From the NCBI RefSeq assembly GCF_025399195.1, contig NW_026252135.1, forward strand, positions 117,989-181,988: 64,000 nucleotides of DNA, written 5' to 3'. The notes under the pieces are model-generated. The model had not been told where the DNA came from, did no database searches, and was given only the letters and a program-made list of their open reading frames with translations. The position numbers and the translations under genes are program-made. Origin of the DNA: Umbelopsis ramanniana AG (Eukaryota; Mucoromycota; Umbelopsidomycetes; Umbelopsidales; Umbelopsidaceae). Shown here one piece after another: positions 42,443 to 55,275 of this stretch. The number at the start of each line of letters is the position of its first letter. Positions within the stretch are counted from its first letter, which is position 1.

Positions 42443-44622
42443 ATGCAATCTGCAAGTGAAGTTCCAGATTCCAACAACGATAGAAGCCAAAGTGATGCCT
42501 CCTTAGATATGGTGTCAGAGGCACCCTCCGCTGATAAACTACCTTTACCTCAAAACTTCAACAACCTCGGCAATGCCCCGTTGGCTGACCGCATATTATC
42601 CAACTCATCGTACTTGGCTGCGGAAATACCACATAAGATTGGAAACTGGGCAAAAAACATATGGGAGACTTCAACAGATCTATCCAACTCTGTGCTGAAT
42701 CGACAAGGAGCATCCTTGCCAGGTAGCTGGACTGGCGATAGCAACCAACCGGACATTGAAGAAGCTGCGGATCTCCGCAACCAAGGATTATGGCTTTTGG
42801 GTTGCCGTTACGAACTGCCTGATAACGAAAGTTTAGAAAGTAAAATAATAGCAGCTCAAGCAGAATCTATGTTCGATCAACAAGCTGCACACTCTTTGAC
42901 AGCCGTTCCTGACACTGGTGCTGCACCAGAATCAACTTCAGTCACCGCACACTCCGATACCCCTTCCACTGTCTCAGACGCTCCACCACCAACAGAGAAG
43001 CCTGCTAATGATTCAGCCGAAGAAAACACCATCAGTAAATTCGCAGTGTCCTCATTATGGCCAGCTGATTTCTATGAGGATTTCACTTCTCGACTTTGGT
43101 ATACTTATCGCCACAACTACCCACCTATCCGACCAGCAAATTATAAGACAGATATTGGATGGGGCTGCATGCTAAGGAGCGGACAAAGTCTTCTTGCAAA
43201 TACATTGATGATACATTTATTGGGACGAGGTATGCATAATTCACTCTTGTAAGAGCTTTATACATCCATCTCACAGTTCAGTACATAGATTGGAGAAGAA
43301 GCACAATGACAAAATCCGGCTGGAACCAGTATGCAAAAGTAATTGTTGAAATGAAGTCGGACATGGGAATAGATAGAGCATTTGACTAACGAGGTTTAAT
43401 TCTAGATTGTACACTGGTTCTTGGACGAATTATCAGCCAGAGCGCCTTTCTCCATACATAGAATAGCCTTGCTTGGTAAACAATTGGGTAAAAACATTGG
43501 AGAGTGGTTCGGACCCAGTACAATTGGACAAGTCATTCAGTAAGTATGGTTAAGGCTTATATTCTTTGAAGCACTTGCACAAGGCTAACATGGATACAGG
43601 GCTTTGGTCACCGATTACCCTCCCGCAAAACTTACTGTGTATGTAACGTCCGATGGCGTTGTATACAAGAAGGATGTCAGAGCCATCGCAAAAGGAAGTC
43701 GCCCCAGATATGACCTAGGAAAGATTTCACCTCGTGGAAGTTCTGAAGAGGCGAGAGAAGAGAGAGAGCTACATCAAAAATATTTCAGCCGCAAAATAGA
43801 GATGGAGGAAAGTCCAGCTGATGCTGGTAAATTCCAATCCGTTCTCATTCTTGCCCCCATCAAGCCTGGTATTGACAGCAGCATCAATCCTATTTATTAC
43901 AAGACGCTTAAAGTACGTTATCGTATTAGTGTACAGTGAACAACTCATATTTGTCTCTAACTTGTTTGAAACACAGGCGTACTTTCAACTTCCTCAATTT
44001 GTCGGTATAGCTGGGTAAGCGACTTTTGACCTACATATTAGCTATTTTCATGTCTACACCCACCTAACTAATGTAATGATATCTTAGCGGTCGACCAAAT
44101 TCATCGCTGTATTTTATTGGTTTACAAGGTGACGACCTTATTTATCTCGATCCACACTTTTCTCGTTCAGCAGTGGAAACAAAAGCACTCCAAGAGTACA
44201 CAGCAGCAGTAAGACTTAATGCGTTTCATTTGTAAAAGTTGACCAAATCGCGGCACACTGACCAGACGTAAAACAGGATTTCTCTTCATACCATTGTAGC
44301 ATACCCCGTAAGATACACATTTCCCATTTGGACCCGTCCATGTTGCTTGGATTCTACTGCCGCACCGAAGACGATTTCAACAACTTCTGCGATACTCTTT
44401 CTAAGGTACGACCCCTGTTTTACTCTGCGAATGTATCTGATATATATTAACTGTTTGGTATAGATCAATCAAATGTACAAGAAAGCACCATTGCTTACTG
44501 TCGATGAAGAAGCGCCAGAGTACGATGAAGATGTACGCAGTGAGGAGGACTTTGGGGTTATTAGTGGCGAGGAATATCATAGTGAACATGACGACGAGTT
44601 GTACGACGAGCTATCAAAGTAA
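42443..44622 (+). CDS. ATG4: Autophagy cysteine protease Atg4
   Basis: About seven exons encode a C54-family protease. A long Ser/Pro/Glu-rich N-terminal half leads to the catalytic region: [17 protein letters not shown] with the nucleophilic Cys, then [12 protein letters not shown]. Further on come [17 protein letters not shown] and YLDPHFSR with the catalytic Asp and His. The C-terminus reads [21 protein letters not shown] and ends in a very acidic tail ([13 protein letters not shown]). Atg4 trims Atg8 to expose its Gly and later frees it from phosphatidylethanolamine. The tail may hold an Atg8-interacting motif (EDFGVI lies within it), as known for Atg4. The N-terminal extension is longer than in yeast and likely disordered. 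Confidence 0.94.
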
Positions 44623-44864
44623 CCAACCCATCGGAATTGGCACTCTACATCAGTACCTCGCCTTTACCAACATGCCATATGAAGCTTAGACAAACGATGT
44701 CCAAGCATGCATGTTATATATATCTCTCTACACAAATATATATCATCGCTGTATATCTTTTTGTTCAGATCAGACGGAGGCTGCGTCTCTAATGTTTATA
44801 AATGTTTTAAATAATGTAATGCGTATTTTGAAATGTTCTTGGTAGATGGGTATTTTGAGGTTTT

Positions 44865-46070
44865 TTATGCTGACTCTCTCGTACAACGAGAGCACTGACA
44901 CCAAAAGGAATAATTATCAAAAAGGCGGTTTCGTCTTTCGTCCACTGGTTCTGCTACCGAACCGTATGCAATACAAAGCTCGTCTCCTTGCTCGATATTC
45001 TGTTCAGCAATAAACACCATGTTGCGGCCTTGTCTGACTTTTCGAATGTTGGGCTCACAAGAGTGGTTGAAGTACACAGCCTTTGGATGCAGAGCCCATC
45101 CTAATAGTTCTTGGTCTGATCCTTCAGAAGGATCCCAGATGCCGAACGAGTTGGACATTTCTCTATACAGCACGTGTCGAAACAGTGTGTGATTGAAAGC
45201 CCATGGTATATCGATGTCCTTTTTCTCAAAAGCTGCTGAGAAAAACAGGTATAGTTGAATGTCCTGCATAATATCCTCCGGCACATACTTTGAAGCCTCT
45301 TCAAAACTTTGTAATGCCGTTGCTGGTATCGTCATAGTTGAGCCGGCCACTTCCATCTTTCGATATAAATCCTGGAATCGAGTGACTTCGTTGTACTGCA
45401 TATGCATGAGGCTGTCAAAATTCTGTATGGATGGATCGGAAATGCTGTTTTCCGAATAATAGTTGCGAATAAGGCATGTGGCAATCAATTTACACATATC
45501 AACTCTTTCACTCTCCGGTACAAACGATTCGGTGTTGGCAAGAAGAGCAGAATCGCGGGTTGCCAAGTTCCAAACACGATCAATATATTCTTTCAGTTTG
45601 ACACTGTCGTTGATATCTGTTGCCTCTTCAGTTTCAGATATGTCCGCATCCACATGGCCACCAAAGTAGTCTTCAACATCCACTTCACTCGCGGCAGGGG
45701 TAGCTATTCCTTCGTGCTGCTCTCTTGCTCGATATTCGTGATCGAGAGCTAAATACGCTTTTTGCACAATTTCCCACTCTCCTGCGTAGTTCGATGTCAC
45801 TGCCAGTTCCTTACACGAATCTGAGCAGAAGCCTGCGCCTTCAAACGGTGTTTTTCTTCGCTTAATGTCTTGGTGTGCGATTGCACGCACCTTATTTCTT
45901 CGAGGGTATGAGCAGTAGAAACACCATAGGCAGGTTTCAGGGAGCCATTCCTGAGAGACAATGGCAGCTATGGGCGAGGATGTCAAAACAGTCTCGCCTT
46001 TGGCAATAGATGCCGTTGCGCAATAAGCTCTTCCTCTGCCTCTTATGGTAGTTACTTGTATTGGACACAT
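44865..46070 (-). CDS. SET-domain protein, SMYD/Set6-like
   Basis: A single exon encodes 401 residues from the ATG at 46070, the first ATG in frame. A split SET domain starts GRGRAYCATASIAKGETVL. A zinc-binding insert with Cys pairs (LWCFYC, then GFCSDSC) follows, as in MYND-type SMYD proteins. An acidic linker with SETEEATDINDS precedes the C-terminal SET half, VYFNHSCEPNIRK and EQGDELCIAYGS, which contain the AdoMet-binding NHS motif and catalytic Tyr. The post-SET part has WCQCSRC. Related proteins methylate histone or non-histone lysines; the substrate is unknown here. The lack of introns is unusual for this window but seen also at 18067. It is convergent with ATG4. Confidence 0.85.
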   Translation of the reverse strand: MCPIQVTTIRGRGRAYCATASIAKGETVLTSSPIAAIVSQEWLPETCLWCFYCSYPRRNKVRAIAHQDIKRRKTPFEGAGFCSDSCKELAVTSNYAGEWEIVQKAYLALDHEYRAREQHEGIATPAASEVDVEDYFGGHVDADISETEEATDINDSVKLKEYIDRVWNLATRDSALLANTESFVPESERVDMCKLIATCLIRNYYSENSISDPSIQNFDSLMHMQYNEVTRFQDLYRKMEVAGSTMTIPATALQSFEEASKYVPEDIMQDIQLYLFFSAAFEKKDIDIPWAFNHTLFRHVLYREMSNSFGIWDPSEGSDQELLGWALHPKAVYFNHSCEPNIRKVRQGRNMVFIAEQNIEQGDELCIAYGSVAEPVDERRNRLFDNYSFWCQCSRCTRESA

Positions 46071-46562
46071 GCTAAATCTTATATTGGTTGAAGGTTCGAT
46101 GACGAGCAATGATGGTTCACGTTTGAGCCGAGGACTTTATATGAAGTTGCGTAAGTGCCGTGACGGTATCTTGAAGGCGGAATTGATTCAGGTGAAAAGG
46201 AGAGAGGTTTTACGAATATCCAGTCAAAAAACTTTTTTTTTCAAAAAGCGAGGCCCAGAGGTTTCCTTTTTCGCTATCCACCAATAAGAACTTGCACTGG
46301 CACAATCGAGTCTCCACGTGCTTGAAAGACGATCGAACCGTCTTTTTCAATCTATACCATCATAAATGTATACGGTATGATTTATAAATACCATTGCTGT
46401 TGTAATGGAGTGCTGTTAGCAGGCATCCCTTCTGCAATTTGCGTACAAACAGCCACTGATGAAATGGCGGCGATTGAATTAGTTTCGATGAGCGAATTAA
46501 CCTGCAACTTGCTTCCTAAGGGATCGCATAACTCTGTTCTTCGTGGCAAGCACAAGTGTTGC
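46071..46562. other. Divergent promoter region, SET / calpain
   Basis: This holds the shared upstream region of the SET and calpain genes. A CCAAT box lies at 46281-46285 and a CACGTG at 46315-46320. A plus-strand frame from an ATG at 46377 runs in phase into the calpain gene, so part of this may be coding if that start is used. Confidence 0.4.
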
Positions 46563-49500
46563 ATGGCGCATTACCGGCGTCCGTCCACGACCTCAAGTGG
46601 GCCACACGTTCGAGAATTAGAAACACAGGAACTTTACCGTGAAGCATTCGATGTCGCTTGTCACGCTGTCCAGTTGGATAATTCGGGAATGCATGCAGAA
46701 GCTCGCGAGGCTTACATAGATGCAATCCAGGTATACAACACATTGCACCACCCGTCTCTTGATAATCGGCATTATTACTAATACGAATGGGAATTAACTT
46801 GTAACAGCTCCTCGACCGACTTTTGATTCAGAAGTCAGGTAAATTTCATCGTAGTGTACGGCGCTTTACTGACTTAACTGGCATCTAATTATGTAATGGT
46901 GTAGATTCAAGTTATGAAGGAGAACGCCAATTAATCATTCAAAAGTCACAGGAATATTCTAGTCGGGCAGAACAACTGTACCGCTATTCTTTTACAGCCG
47001 TCATATCCTCCCATCCGGATGCGTCACAGCACGCTATCACACACGATCGAAAAAGTCACAAAGGCAAATTAGCAGGCCCGTTGGACTCCAGATATCAAGA
47101 CAATGATCAAGCTTGGGTGCCTAAATCAGATATAGACATTCTACTGGAGAAAGCATATGTAATGATTCTAAGCGACATGTTATATTTTCGTCTGTGATGC
47201 GGAGAATCTTATTGTCTTTTGTTCAGTTTACGCTAGATCAAGCTATCCTAAACGAGGAGAAAGATTTCACTGATCATTCATTGGAACTGTACAAGGATGC
47301 AGCATCGAACTTCCTAAAGGTGTATAGAAGTAAGGCTTGATTTCATGTGGATAGGCGGGATAAGCACACTATCTGGCATTTATTCACTCGGCGTCATTCA
47401 TCTTTATCACAGAATTGTCGAAAGATGATCCACGATGTCACCATTGTCATGAACTTTGCATGCAAGCGTTAAACAAAGTAGACGAATTAAAAAAATCGGA
47501 TACGACAAACGGCCTGTTAGTCCCACAAAAGGAGTTTTCACCGAAGGATGATCATCATGCTTCATCTTCCATTTCATCCGCATCCTCAAGCTATTATGCA
47601 AGGTCTATCACCAATCATGGAGCAGCACCACTTGGAGCTTTGAAGTGCAAAGAGGATGAAAATTCAATGAAGAAACTCAGTTCTGCTGAAATTGAAATAT
47701 TGAAGCTTACTTCCAATGTCAACTCAAAGCTCTTTCTGCCATGGGTGGATGAATCGGACTTGCGAGAAAAATTCACCTACGACGAACTCTTTATGTATGT
47801 AAACCTGGCAAGTTCGCCACAGCACGGTGTATATTTTGGCTGACATGACTGATTATAGTGACCCCGATGGCTCACTACCATTATCAGCGCTGCAAAGAGC
47901 CAAATTTGGTGGATGGAAACGGCCGTCTGAAATCATGCGCAATCCTAAAATGATTGAATTAGTGTCCAGGTAATCCATAAGTCATTATTTCATCTAACAT
48001 GAATGGTAGATGCATTGTACACTAATACCATTTGTCCAGTTCTGCTCTTGTTCAAGATGTTGTGACAGACTGCTCGTTTGTCGCATCGCTTTGTGTTTCA
48101 GCTGCCTACGAGAGGAAGTTCAGGAAGCAGGTAGGAATTAAGTCTTGTATAAAATCTTACATGGTGCTCGCCTGATCTAATTTGATTGTCCGTTGCACAG
48201 CTTATAACGTCCTGTATCTATCCACAAAATAAGTTCGGCCAGCCATGTTACAACCCAAGTGGAAAATATATGATTAAACTTCACTATAATGGTATCAAAC
48301 GCAAGGTAAGTTCAATCGTTTGTTTATATGTCTATGGCAAGAGCGTTTTAGTGACCTTCAGATTGCCATCATCTATATCATTTATCCTCGTGTATAACAG
48401 ATCAGTAAGTGTAATTTTCTCTGGGCCAAAAATGTTAGCAGCTATGATGTTCTAATAGACGCTTCAGTCGTAGACGATCTTCTGCCAGTCTCCAGAGACG
48501 GTACATTGATGTGTACCTTTTCTACCAATCACGAAGAACTGTGGGCTCCTATCATCGAGAAAGCAGTAAGTTCTGATCTAATCACATCCATCGCTTCCCC
48601 GGATGGGCCACAACTTATGCATTGCCTATCCTACAGTATATGAAGCTCATGGGAGGTTATGATTTTCCTGGATCTAACTCAGGTATCGATCTCTATACGT
48701 TAACTGGTTGGATACCGGAACACATTTTTGTTGAAGACAAGGACTTTGTTGCGAACAATGTTTGGGATAGATTAATGGGAGGCCAGAAATACGGTAAGAA
48801 GCGATTCAAAAGGATCCAATGATTTTAGCCCTTACATGTCGCTTATTAATGTATCGTACTAGGCGATGTACTCGTTACTATTTCAACTGGCGAAATGTCA
48901 GAGGAGAGTGCGGCGGAAAGAGGCCTAGTGCCTACTCATGCATATGCCGTTATAGGCAAGTTTTTTATCCTGTTGATCTTCCATGTGCTGTTTTATGTCA
49001 ATCTAACCTGCTTATTCCATGTCATCAGATATAAGGGAGGTCAATGGTACCCGGTTCATGCAGGTCAAGAATCCTTGGAGTCATTTACGTTGGAAAGGAC
49101 CATACAGTCATATGGACACAGAGAGATGGAATCCAGAGCTTATGAAGGCGCTCAATTATGATCCTTCATCAGCCATGCAGTTTGACGATGGAATTTTTTG
49201 GATCGACTTTGATTCTGTATGTGAAAACTTCGTTTCCATCCATCTCAATTGGAATCCCGAATTGTTCATGTACAGATGGGCGCTGCATATGTGAGTGAAC
49301 ACAGCACCTAGAGATATGACTATCCCGCTCGGATGATTTACCGTTCCAATTACAGTCCTTGGCATTGTGATGTTGGCCCGAAGAAAGATACTTACAATTT
49401 GGGTAAGTTCTTTGCTGCATACTACATTCTTGCACAGAATACGCTGACGCAAATCAACATCTAGGGTACAATCCGCAATTTAAACTGGTCGTCAAAGTGC

Positions 49501-51190
49501 CAGAAAACAAGACATCAGCTGTATGGTTGCTGATGTCAAAGCACATTACAGTGACGGAACCAAAGAACACAGACTTTATCACCCTCCATGTATATAATGA
49601 TACCAACGGCGAACGTGTTTACCATCATGGCAAAGCATTCAAGGAAGGCACCTATGTAAATAGCCCCCATATCTTGGTGAGTATTGTCGTATTGCAAGAA
49701 GCCATTGAAGTCATCGCACCACGCTCATACCAGCCTAATTATTAATCAGATCCGCTTCAATGCCCCACCGGGGACGTCGACCTATACGATTGTATTTTCA
49801 CAACATGAGAAGCTGAAAACGCTCTATTTTTCATTGAAAGCCTTTTCATTTTCACAATTTGAACTCACAGATGTTCCCCAAACATATTCAATTGAACAAA
49901 AGGTATTGCCATATACTATCTCGGTCATACCTGTACTTGAATTTTTCCTGTTGCTGACCATACACGATAATCTGCAGATATCTGGTCGATGGACAGATCA
50001 ATCGAGTGGAGGCAACGCATCTAACGCAAGTTTCATGAACAACCCACAGTGGAAGCTAACCATTTCACCTCCTGAAAGCACTGGCCAACAGAAATGTGGC
50101 ATCATTATCATGCTTGAAGCTCCAAAGACGTTTGCAATCCACTTACTTTTAGTGGAAGGCGGTAAACGAGTCGCAAGGTAGGAGTATTTGCATATGTTAC
50201 GGCTGTCACAAGATCGGATGAACTTATCATACTGTTATCAGTTTTTCACCCAGAGAAGTCGTTTCCCAAACAAATTCATATCAACATGGATTCTGCTGCT
50301 GTGAACTTCGCGATATCAAACGTAGGTGGAAGGATTTCGGCGGTCTATGCTCTTTACCTTGGTACTAACTTGTGCTCTCAGCCGGTTCCTATACTATCAT
50401 AGCGTCTACCTATGAACCGGGGCTAGTTGGCGATTTCCTTTTAACAATCGCTAGTAACACGCAGTACACTATTGATTCTATACCCGTTGAAGGCGCTGTA
50501 AGTCAGCTATGAATTGCAATATCATCAGCTTTGTATGGTATACTGATTGTGCTTACTCTCCTCGCACAGGGCATGTTCAGAAAAGTCATCAATGGCGAGT
50601 GGTATGTCTTTTGTCTGACTTGATCAATCATACCTTACTGCTGTTGCTTATATGCATTGACATTGTCTTATAGGATCGTCGGATATAATGCAATGGGATG
50701 TTCTACGTATAGAAACTACCACCGAAACCCAAGATACCACTTAGAAATACGGGAGTTGACAACTGTCAGGTAAGGCACAGGTTGAATTACATGCCATTGC
50801 ACCAGTTTTAAAAAGTGAAAAAACTCAAATGAATTCGCCTTGCAGAGTTCGTTTACAGACTGATGGCATTGAGCCTATTCCTCCTACCAATGTTACCATT
50901 TACGAAAAGCATCCAAGCGCTGTTTTCGGCCGCGAAATAGCCACCTCAGGCCCTTATACCAATGTTGTTCAGGTACGCGCCTACTTTTGACTGTCATTAG
51001 CTATATCATTTCTCAAGTTCATCCATTTCATCAGGGAGTTGCTACGGGAGATACGGTTTTGACACAAAATGCGTATGGTTATGTGATAGTATTTGCTACT
51101 CACCAAAAGGACGTTGCAGGGAAATTTATATCGTTTGTGTATAGCGATAGACCAGTCAACGTTCGACCGGACAAGATCACTCCTATGTAA
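46563..51190 (+). CDS. PalB/Rim13-type calpain cysteine protease (calpain-7 class)
   Basis: About twenty exons cover this long gene. The N-terminus carries an MIT-like helix pair ([32 protein letters not shown]), which binds ESCRT-III in this family. A protease domain follows: catalytic Cys in [15 protein letters not shown], then [16 protein letters not shown], the catalytic His in PTHAYAVI, and Asn/Trp in [14 protein letters not shown]. Two C2-like beta domains make up the C-terminal third. In ascomycetes this protease processes the Rim101/PacC transcription factor at endosomes in response to alkaline pH. The chosen ATG directly precedes the MIT-like region; an in-frame ATG at 46377 would add about 60 Cys-rich residues. 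Several exon joins in the C-terminal part were not traced fully. Confidence 0.85.
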
Positions 51191-51301
51191 AAATAAAAAA
51201 TTTACCCATTGTCCCTTACAATATTCACTCTAGTCACGTACGGTATTCTTCTTTTTTTATTTATGAGTATAATGGAGGTTTATTTGTCACTATGACCCCT
51301 C

Positions 51302-51825
51302 CTACTGTGTCTTTTTAGGATCGGTGTGTCGAATACGCTTCTGTTGAACGACAGTCAACGCACGCTGACCAGTGATGAAAGCTACTACGCTCAAAACAGA
51401 GAGATAGCCTAGGGTCTGGAAGAGGTTTAGGTGTGTCCAGTAGTTGAAGAAAAGAAATTCAATTGCTGCAAGGGTTCCGAGGAAACTGAAGATTGAGACA
51501 GTTGAAGTCATGGACTCGTTTTGTATGCTGTTGATGACTTTGGCGGGTGTATATCCCAATTGTGCCCACTAAAAACAAGAGAATCAGACTATGAAACCAA
51601 TGAGCACAGACACATTCAGTCACTTACGCCAGCTAACAATGCTATCCAAGGTGCAAGAACTAGCAGGGACGCCAATTGTGACACGATCTTAGGAGGCATT
51701 TTTTCTTGTGCTCGGAATTGATGAACAATTTCAGGCTGTACACCAAATTCATCTTCGACGCCAGCAGCTAGTACACTAGCTAACGTAAATGAGAGGACAA
51801 GCAAGGCGCGTCGTAGGTTTGCCAT
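51302..51825 (-). CDS. Short Swp1/ribophorin II-like oligosaccharyltransferase subunit
   Basis: Two exons (51825-51628, 51568-51302) give only 154 residues. A signal peptide (ALLVLSFTLASVLAAG) is followed by HQFRAQEKMPPKIVSQLASL, which matches the F-R-x-x-E-K-x-P-P junction just before the membrane domain of ribophorin II/Swp1. Three hydrophobic segments follow, with IEFLFFNYWTHLNLFQTLGYL highly typical, and a short basic tail (QQKRIRHTDPKKTQ). In other eukaryotes a luminal domain of 200-500 residues precedes this; here it is absent. The protein would sit in the ER membrane as part of the N-glycosylation complex. Reading frame, splice sites and signal peptide are all intact, so it looks like a designed short form rather than a pseudogene. 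Confidence 0.83.
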
Positions 51826-52294
51826 TGGATGAGCGAGATCAGATGCTGCAAGCCAGTTCGAAACTCAACAATTTCGGCATTCGAAAATCGAGAGCTTGAT
51901 TCAAATTGCCAGCGAATGGAGGCCTCCACGTCATCAACCACTGCATTGACACCAACCACTATGTCCCTCTCCCTTTCTTTAAGTTACTTTGATATCGAAC
52001 TTTGATTTCGTATAATTGTCTTCAACATAACCTCTTAAAACGTTAGATGTTCCATTGGTATTCGATGAAAGAGAAGAAATGACTTGCGCGCGATGAGGCG
52101 CGACTTCTATGAGGTTGCTTTAATGGGATCGAAGAGAGCGACTTGATCTCTTTGACTTTGGGATTTTAATTAGATGACAGGGAAAATGTATATCTACATT
52201 GTTCCATAAAAAAGTGGCTCCTCACGGAATGAATAAATGTACAAGGTGATGAATACTCAGCAATTAAACTATGGACTATAAAATTTCCCCAAGT
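51826..52294. other. Intergenic upstream of Swp1-like gene
   Basis: This lies between the Swp1-like start and the WDR82 end, both minus strand. It holds the Swp1-like promoter and the WDR82 3' UTR. The first part is more GC-rich. No gene seen. Confidence 0.45.
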
Positions 52295-53798
52295 TCAAGT
52301 GGACATGTTGATACTCGGTTGCCAGAGTGACTGTGAGTTGAGAGAAGCAAATGCATTTAGTTTTGAGAAGAATAAAAGTAGGTAGGAGGGTATCTTCGAC
52401 CATTATAAACCAGAAACTCCATAACTTTAACGAGCACTGGGGAACAAGAGGTCGTTGTACAGCGAATGAAGACATTGTCACTTACCACTTGCTGGTGTCC
52501 GGTCACCATCATGGTATATCTTGGATTGAAACCAAAACATGAAAGTGGTGCTTCTTCTGCCCTTAACTGCTTAATCGGCTGGTTGTCCATGCTTGGATTT
52601 TCAATGTCCCACACGCAAAGGCTGCCATCTTGCGATCCTGAGAATATGGCAGAAGGGGTAAGTTAAGCGTCATTGAAACTTGCCCCACAACAAATTATAC
52701 AATGTTCATACCAGCGAAAACAAAGCGGCCATCAGGTGAAAGACCAGCATCACATCCTCCGTTATCAGGAGATTGTAGCCCAATATGCCCTTCATATCGT
52801 TGTTTTAGATGTCCTTCAAATGCATCAACAAGGTAATGTGTGTTACCGGCAGTAGTGATCAGAATATTCTTTCCGTCGTTAGTAAACTTGAGAGAAGTCC
52901 ATGTCGGGAATCCTTGTGGTGACTGATGGTCAGATAAGTTCCATGTCGCAAAAGGGCCTTTATCGAACGTCTTCACGTCATAGATTTTGATTGTATTTGA
53001 GTTGAGTCCCACAGCGAAAGTAAGTCCCGATGGATCAAAGGCAATATTAGGCCGTCCACCAACGTTCAACAATCCCTATTTGAAGCTGTGTTTAGCAAAC
53101 ACACGATGTTATCCTGAACAATGCCATCTATCTGTCTGTTACCTGGCAGGACGAGGATCGCAAATCCCATAAACGAATGGTCTCATCTAATGAAGCTGAG
53201 AGAAAGACATCGTCAAGTGGTGACATTTCAACAGAAATCACTCTATATTGGTGTGTTAGTTGATATCAGACGGTCGCTGCTCTGCAAATTTCGGACTTAC
53301 TTTTTCTTGTGCCCTCTAAAGTATCTGATGTACTTGTTATCATGCAATGACAAGTATCGCAAACTATCTAAAATCGACCCAAAACCATAAATAACATATT
53401 CTTACAGCTAACCCCCTTCATGATATGAAGACTGACCATCATCTTTTGTTGACGCGTATATGACGTTGCTTGATCGATGAGTAAACCGAGCCAAGTGCAC
53501 GCCGTATTTTTTGCTGAAAAGCGTTCCTTCAAGCCTAAGTAACAATGTCCAATTTTAGCTTGAGTCTCTTCCCGACTGCGCGCGTTTTCATTCATACTTA
53601 CGTTCCCTGTCGACAGTTGTATATGTGGATGCTCTCGTCTGACGAAGATGTCACGCAGAGTTCTCCGGTATCATCGAATGAGAGTGAGCTAATAGGTTTT
53701 GCGTTGTCCTTGAAGACCTTTGCGGTTTTAAACGTCGAGATGGAGGACAGAGACAGAGCTAATGGTTGCTGTGCTCCATCGTCTAATTGTGTCTGCAT
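52295..53798 (-). CDS. SWD2: WDR82/Swd2 WD-repeat protein
   Basis: Several exons encode a seven-bladed WD40 propeller with the WDR82 signatures: [22 protein letters not shown] at the start, [13 protein letters not shown], the invariant FDKGPFATW and [16 protein letters not shown] blocks, then [17 protein letters not shown] and [17 protein letters not shown] last short exon reads [11 protein letters not shown]. Swd2 serves in two complexes, COMPASS (histone H3K4 methylation) and the APT part of the cleavage-polyadenylation machinery. The first in-frame ATG is at 53798. Length is about that of human WDR82, with a slightly longer N-terminus. It is divergent from EF1-gamma with 170 bp between starts. 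Confidence 0.9.
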
Positions 53799-53968
53799 CA
53801 CTCTGACTCGATCAGTCGCTTGGGCCTCGCGCAGTCACAGGTTTTTGAGGGCTGCCATCCAAAAATCAACAACACACGAAAAAAAAAAATTTACTGCAAA
53901 GCTGTCAATTAAAACACCCGCCAGCAAAACATCACATCATCTCTTTCTCTTTTGATCATCACTAGAAA
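53799..53968. promoter_or_regulatory. Compact bidirectional promoter, WDR82 / EF1-gamma
   Basis: 170 bp separate the two divergent starts. The part next to EF1-gamma has a pyrimidine-rich CTCTTTCTCTTTT tract just before the ATG, as often seen at highly expressed fungal translation genes. A poly-A run lies near 53879-53889. Confidence 0.5.
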
Positions 53969-55275
53969 ATGGCTCCCATTGGTGTAAGTCTCCCATGTTA
54001 TTGATCCATGCTCGACACTTCAAACACTAAACTCCACATCATCTTTAGAAAATCTACTCTTACCCCAACAACCCCAGAGTTGCTAAGGCCTTGATTGCTG
54101 CCCGTTACAATGGCCTCGAGGTTGAAGTCCCTGCTGACTTCACCATGGAGACTTTCAAGTCCCCCGAGAACCTCAAGAAGTTCCCATTGGGCAAGGTCCC
54201 CGTTTTCGAGGGTGCTGATGGATTCCAACTTTTCGAGTCCTCTGCTATCGCTTACTACGTCGCCGCCTACAAGGAGAACACTGATCTCCTTGGTGCCACC
54301 GCCGCTGAGCGTGCCCTTGTCCAGCAATGGATCCTCTTTGCTGACAATGAAGTTAACAACAACTTCTCTGCCTGGTTTGGTCCTCTTATGGGTTACCAAC
54401 CCTACCTCAAGCCCAGCGTTGATGCTGCTATTGAGAAGGTCAAGCGCGCCATGGATGTCCTTAACAAGGTCCTTCTCCACCAGACCTACTTGGTCGGTGA
54501 GAAGGTCACCTTCGCTGATATCTGCGTTGCCACCTCTTTGGTCGGCCCCTACAAGATGGTCTTCGATAAGGAGTTCCGTGCCCAATACAAGAACGTTAAC
54601 CGTTACTTCAACACCTTGATCAACCAGCCCCATTTCAAGGCTGTCGTCGGTGATATCCCTCTTTGCGAAACTGCTTTGAAGTACACTCCTCCTAAGAAGG
54701 AGAAGAAGCCTGCTGCTGAGCAACCCAAGAAGGAGAAGAAGGCCGAGCCCAAGAAGGAGAAGAAGCCTGAGGCCGCTGAAGAAGCTGATGAGCCCAAGCC
54801 CGAGCCCAAGCCCAAGAGCGCTCTTGACCTTTTGCCTCCCTCTCCTTTCGTCATGGATGCCTGGAAGCGTATGTACTCCAACAACGATACCGATGTTGCC
54901 ATGAAGTGGTTCTGGGAGAACCACGATCCCCAGGGTTTCTCTCTCTGGAAGGTCGACTACAAGTACAACGATGAGCTTACCCAAACCTTCATGTCTAACA
55001 ACTTGATCGGTGGTTTCTACGCTCGTCTTGAACGTGCTCACAAGTACGCTTTCGGTTCCATGATTGTCCGTGGTACCAACAACAACAACACCATCTCCGG
55101 TTACTGGTTGATCCGCGGCCAAGAGGTTCCTTTCGAAATCTATGATGCTGCTGATTACGAGTCCTACAACTTCACCAAGGTTGAGCCCGCTCAATACGAA
55201 GAGAAGAAGAAGGAGATCGAAGACTACATGTCCTGGAACTTCGAGGATCTTGCCGATGGTAAGATCTTCAAATAA
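53969..55275 (+). CDS. Translation elongation factor 1-gamma
   Basis: A 15-nt first exon (MAPIG, 53969-53983) and one long exon (54049-55275) give 413 residues. The N-terminal half is a glutathione-S-transferase-like fold: KIYSYPNNPRVAKALIAARYN, then FPLGKVPVFEG, FESSAIAYYVAAY and VTFADICVATSL. A Lys/Glu/Pro-rich hinge of KKEKK repeats follows. The C-terminal EF1G domain begins ALDLLPPSPFVMDAWKRMYSNND, holds FSLWKVDYKYNDELTQTFMS and FGSMIVRG, and ends WNFEDLADGKIFK. It is part of the eEF1B nucleotide exchange complex for eEF1A. Codon use is strongly biased (GAG, AAG, GTC, ACC), unlike neighbours, as expected for very high expression. The bias also opens a long antisense frame with no meaning. 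Confidence 0.97.

Noticed and set aside
53998-55194. Antisense open frame of nearly 400 codons opposite EF1-gamma
   Set aside because: It is rich in Leu, Gly and Val runs that mirror the Lys/Glu/Pro codons of EF1-gamma. Strong codon bias in a highly expressed gene removes antisense stops, so this is a shadow.
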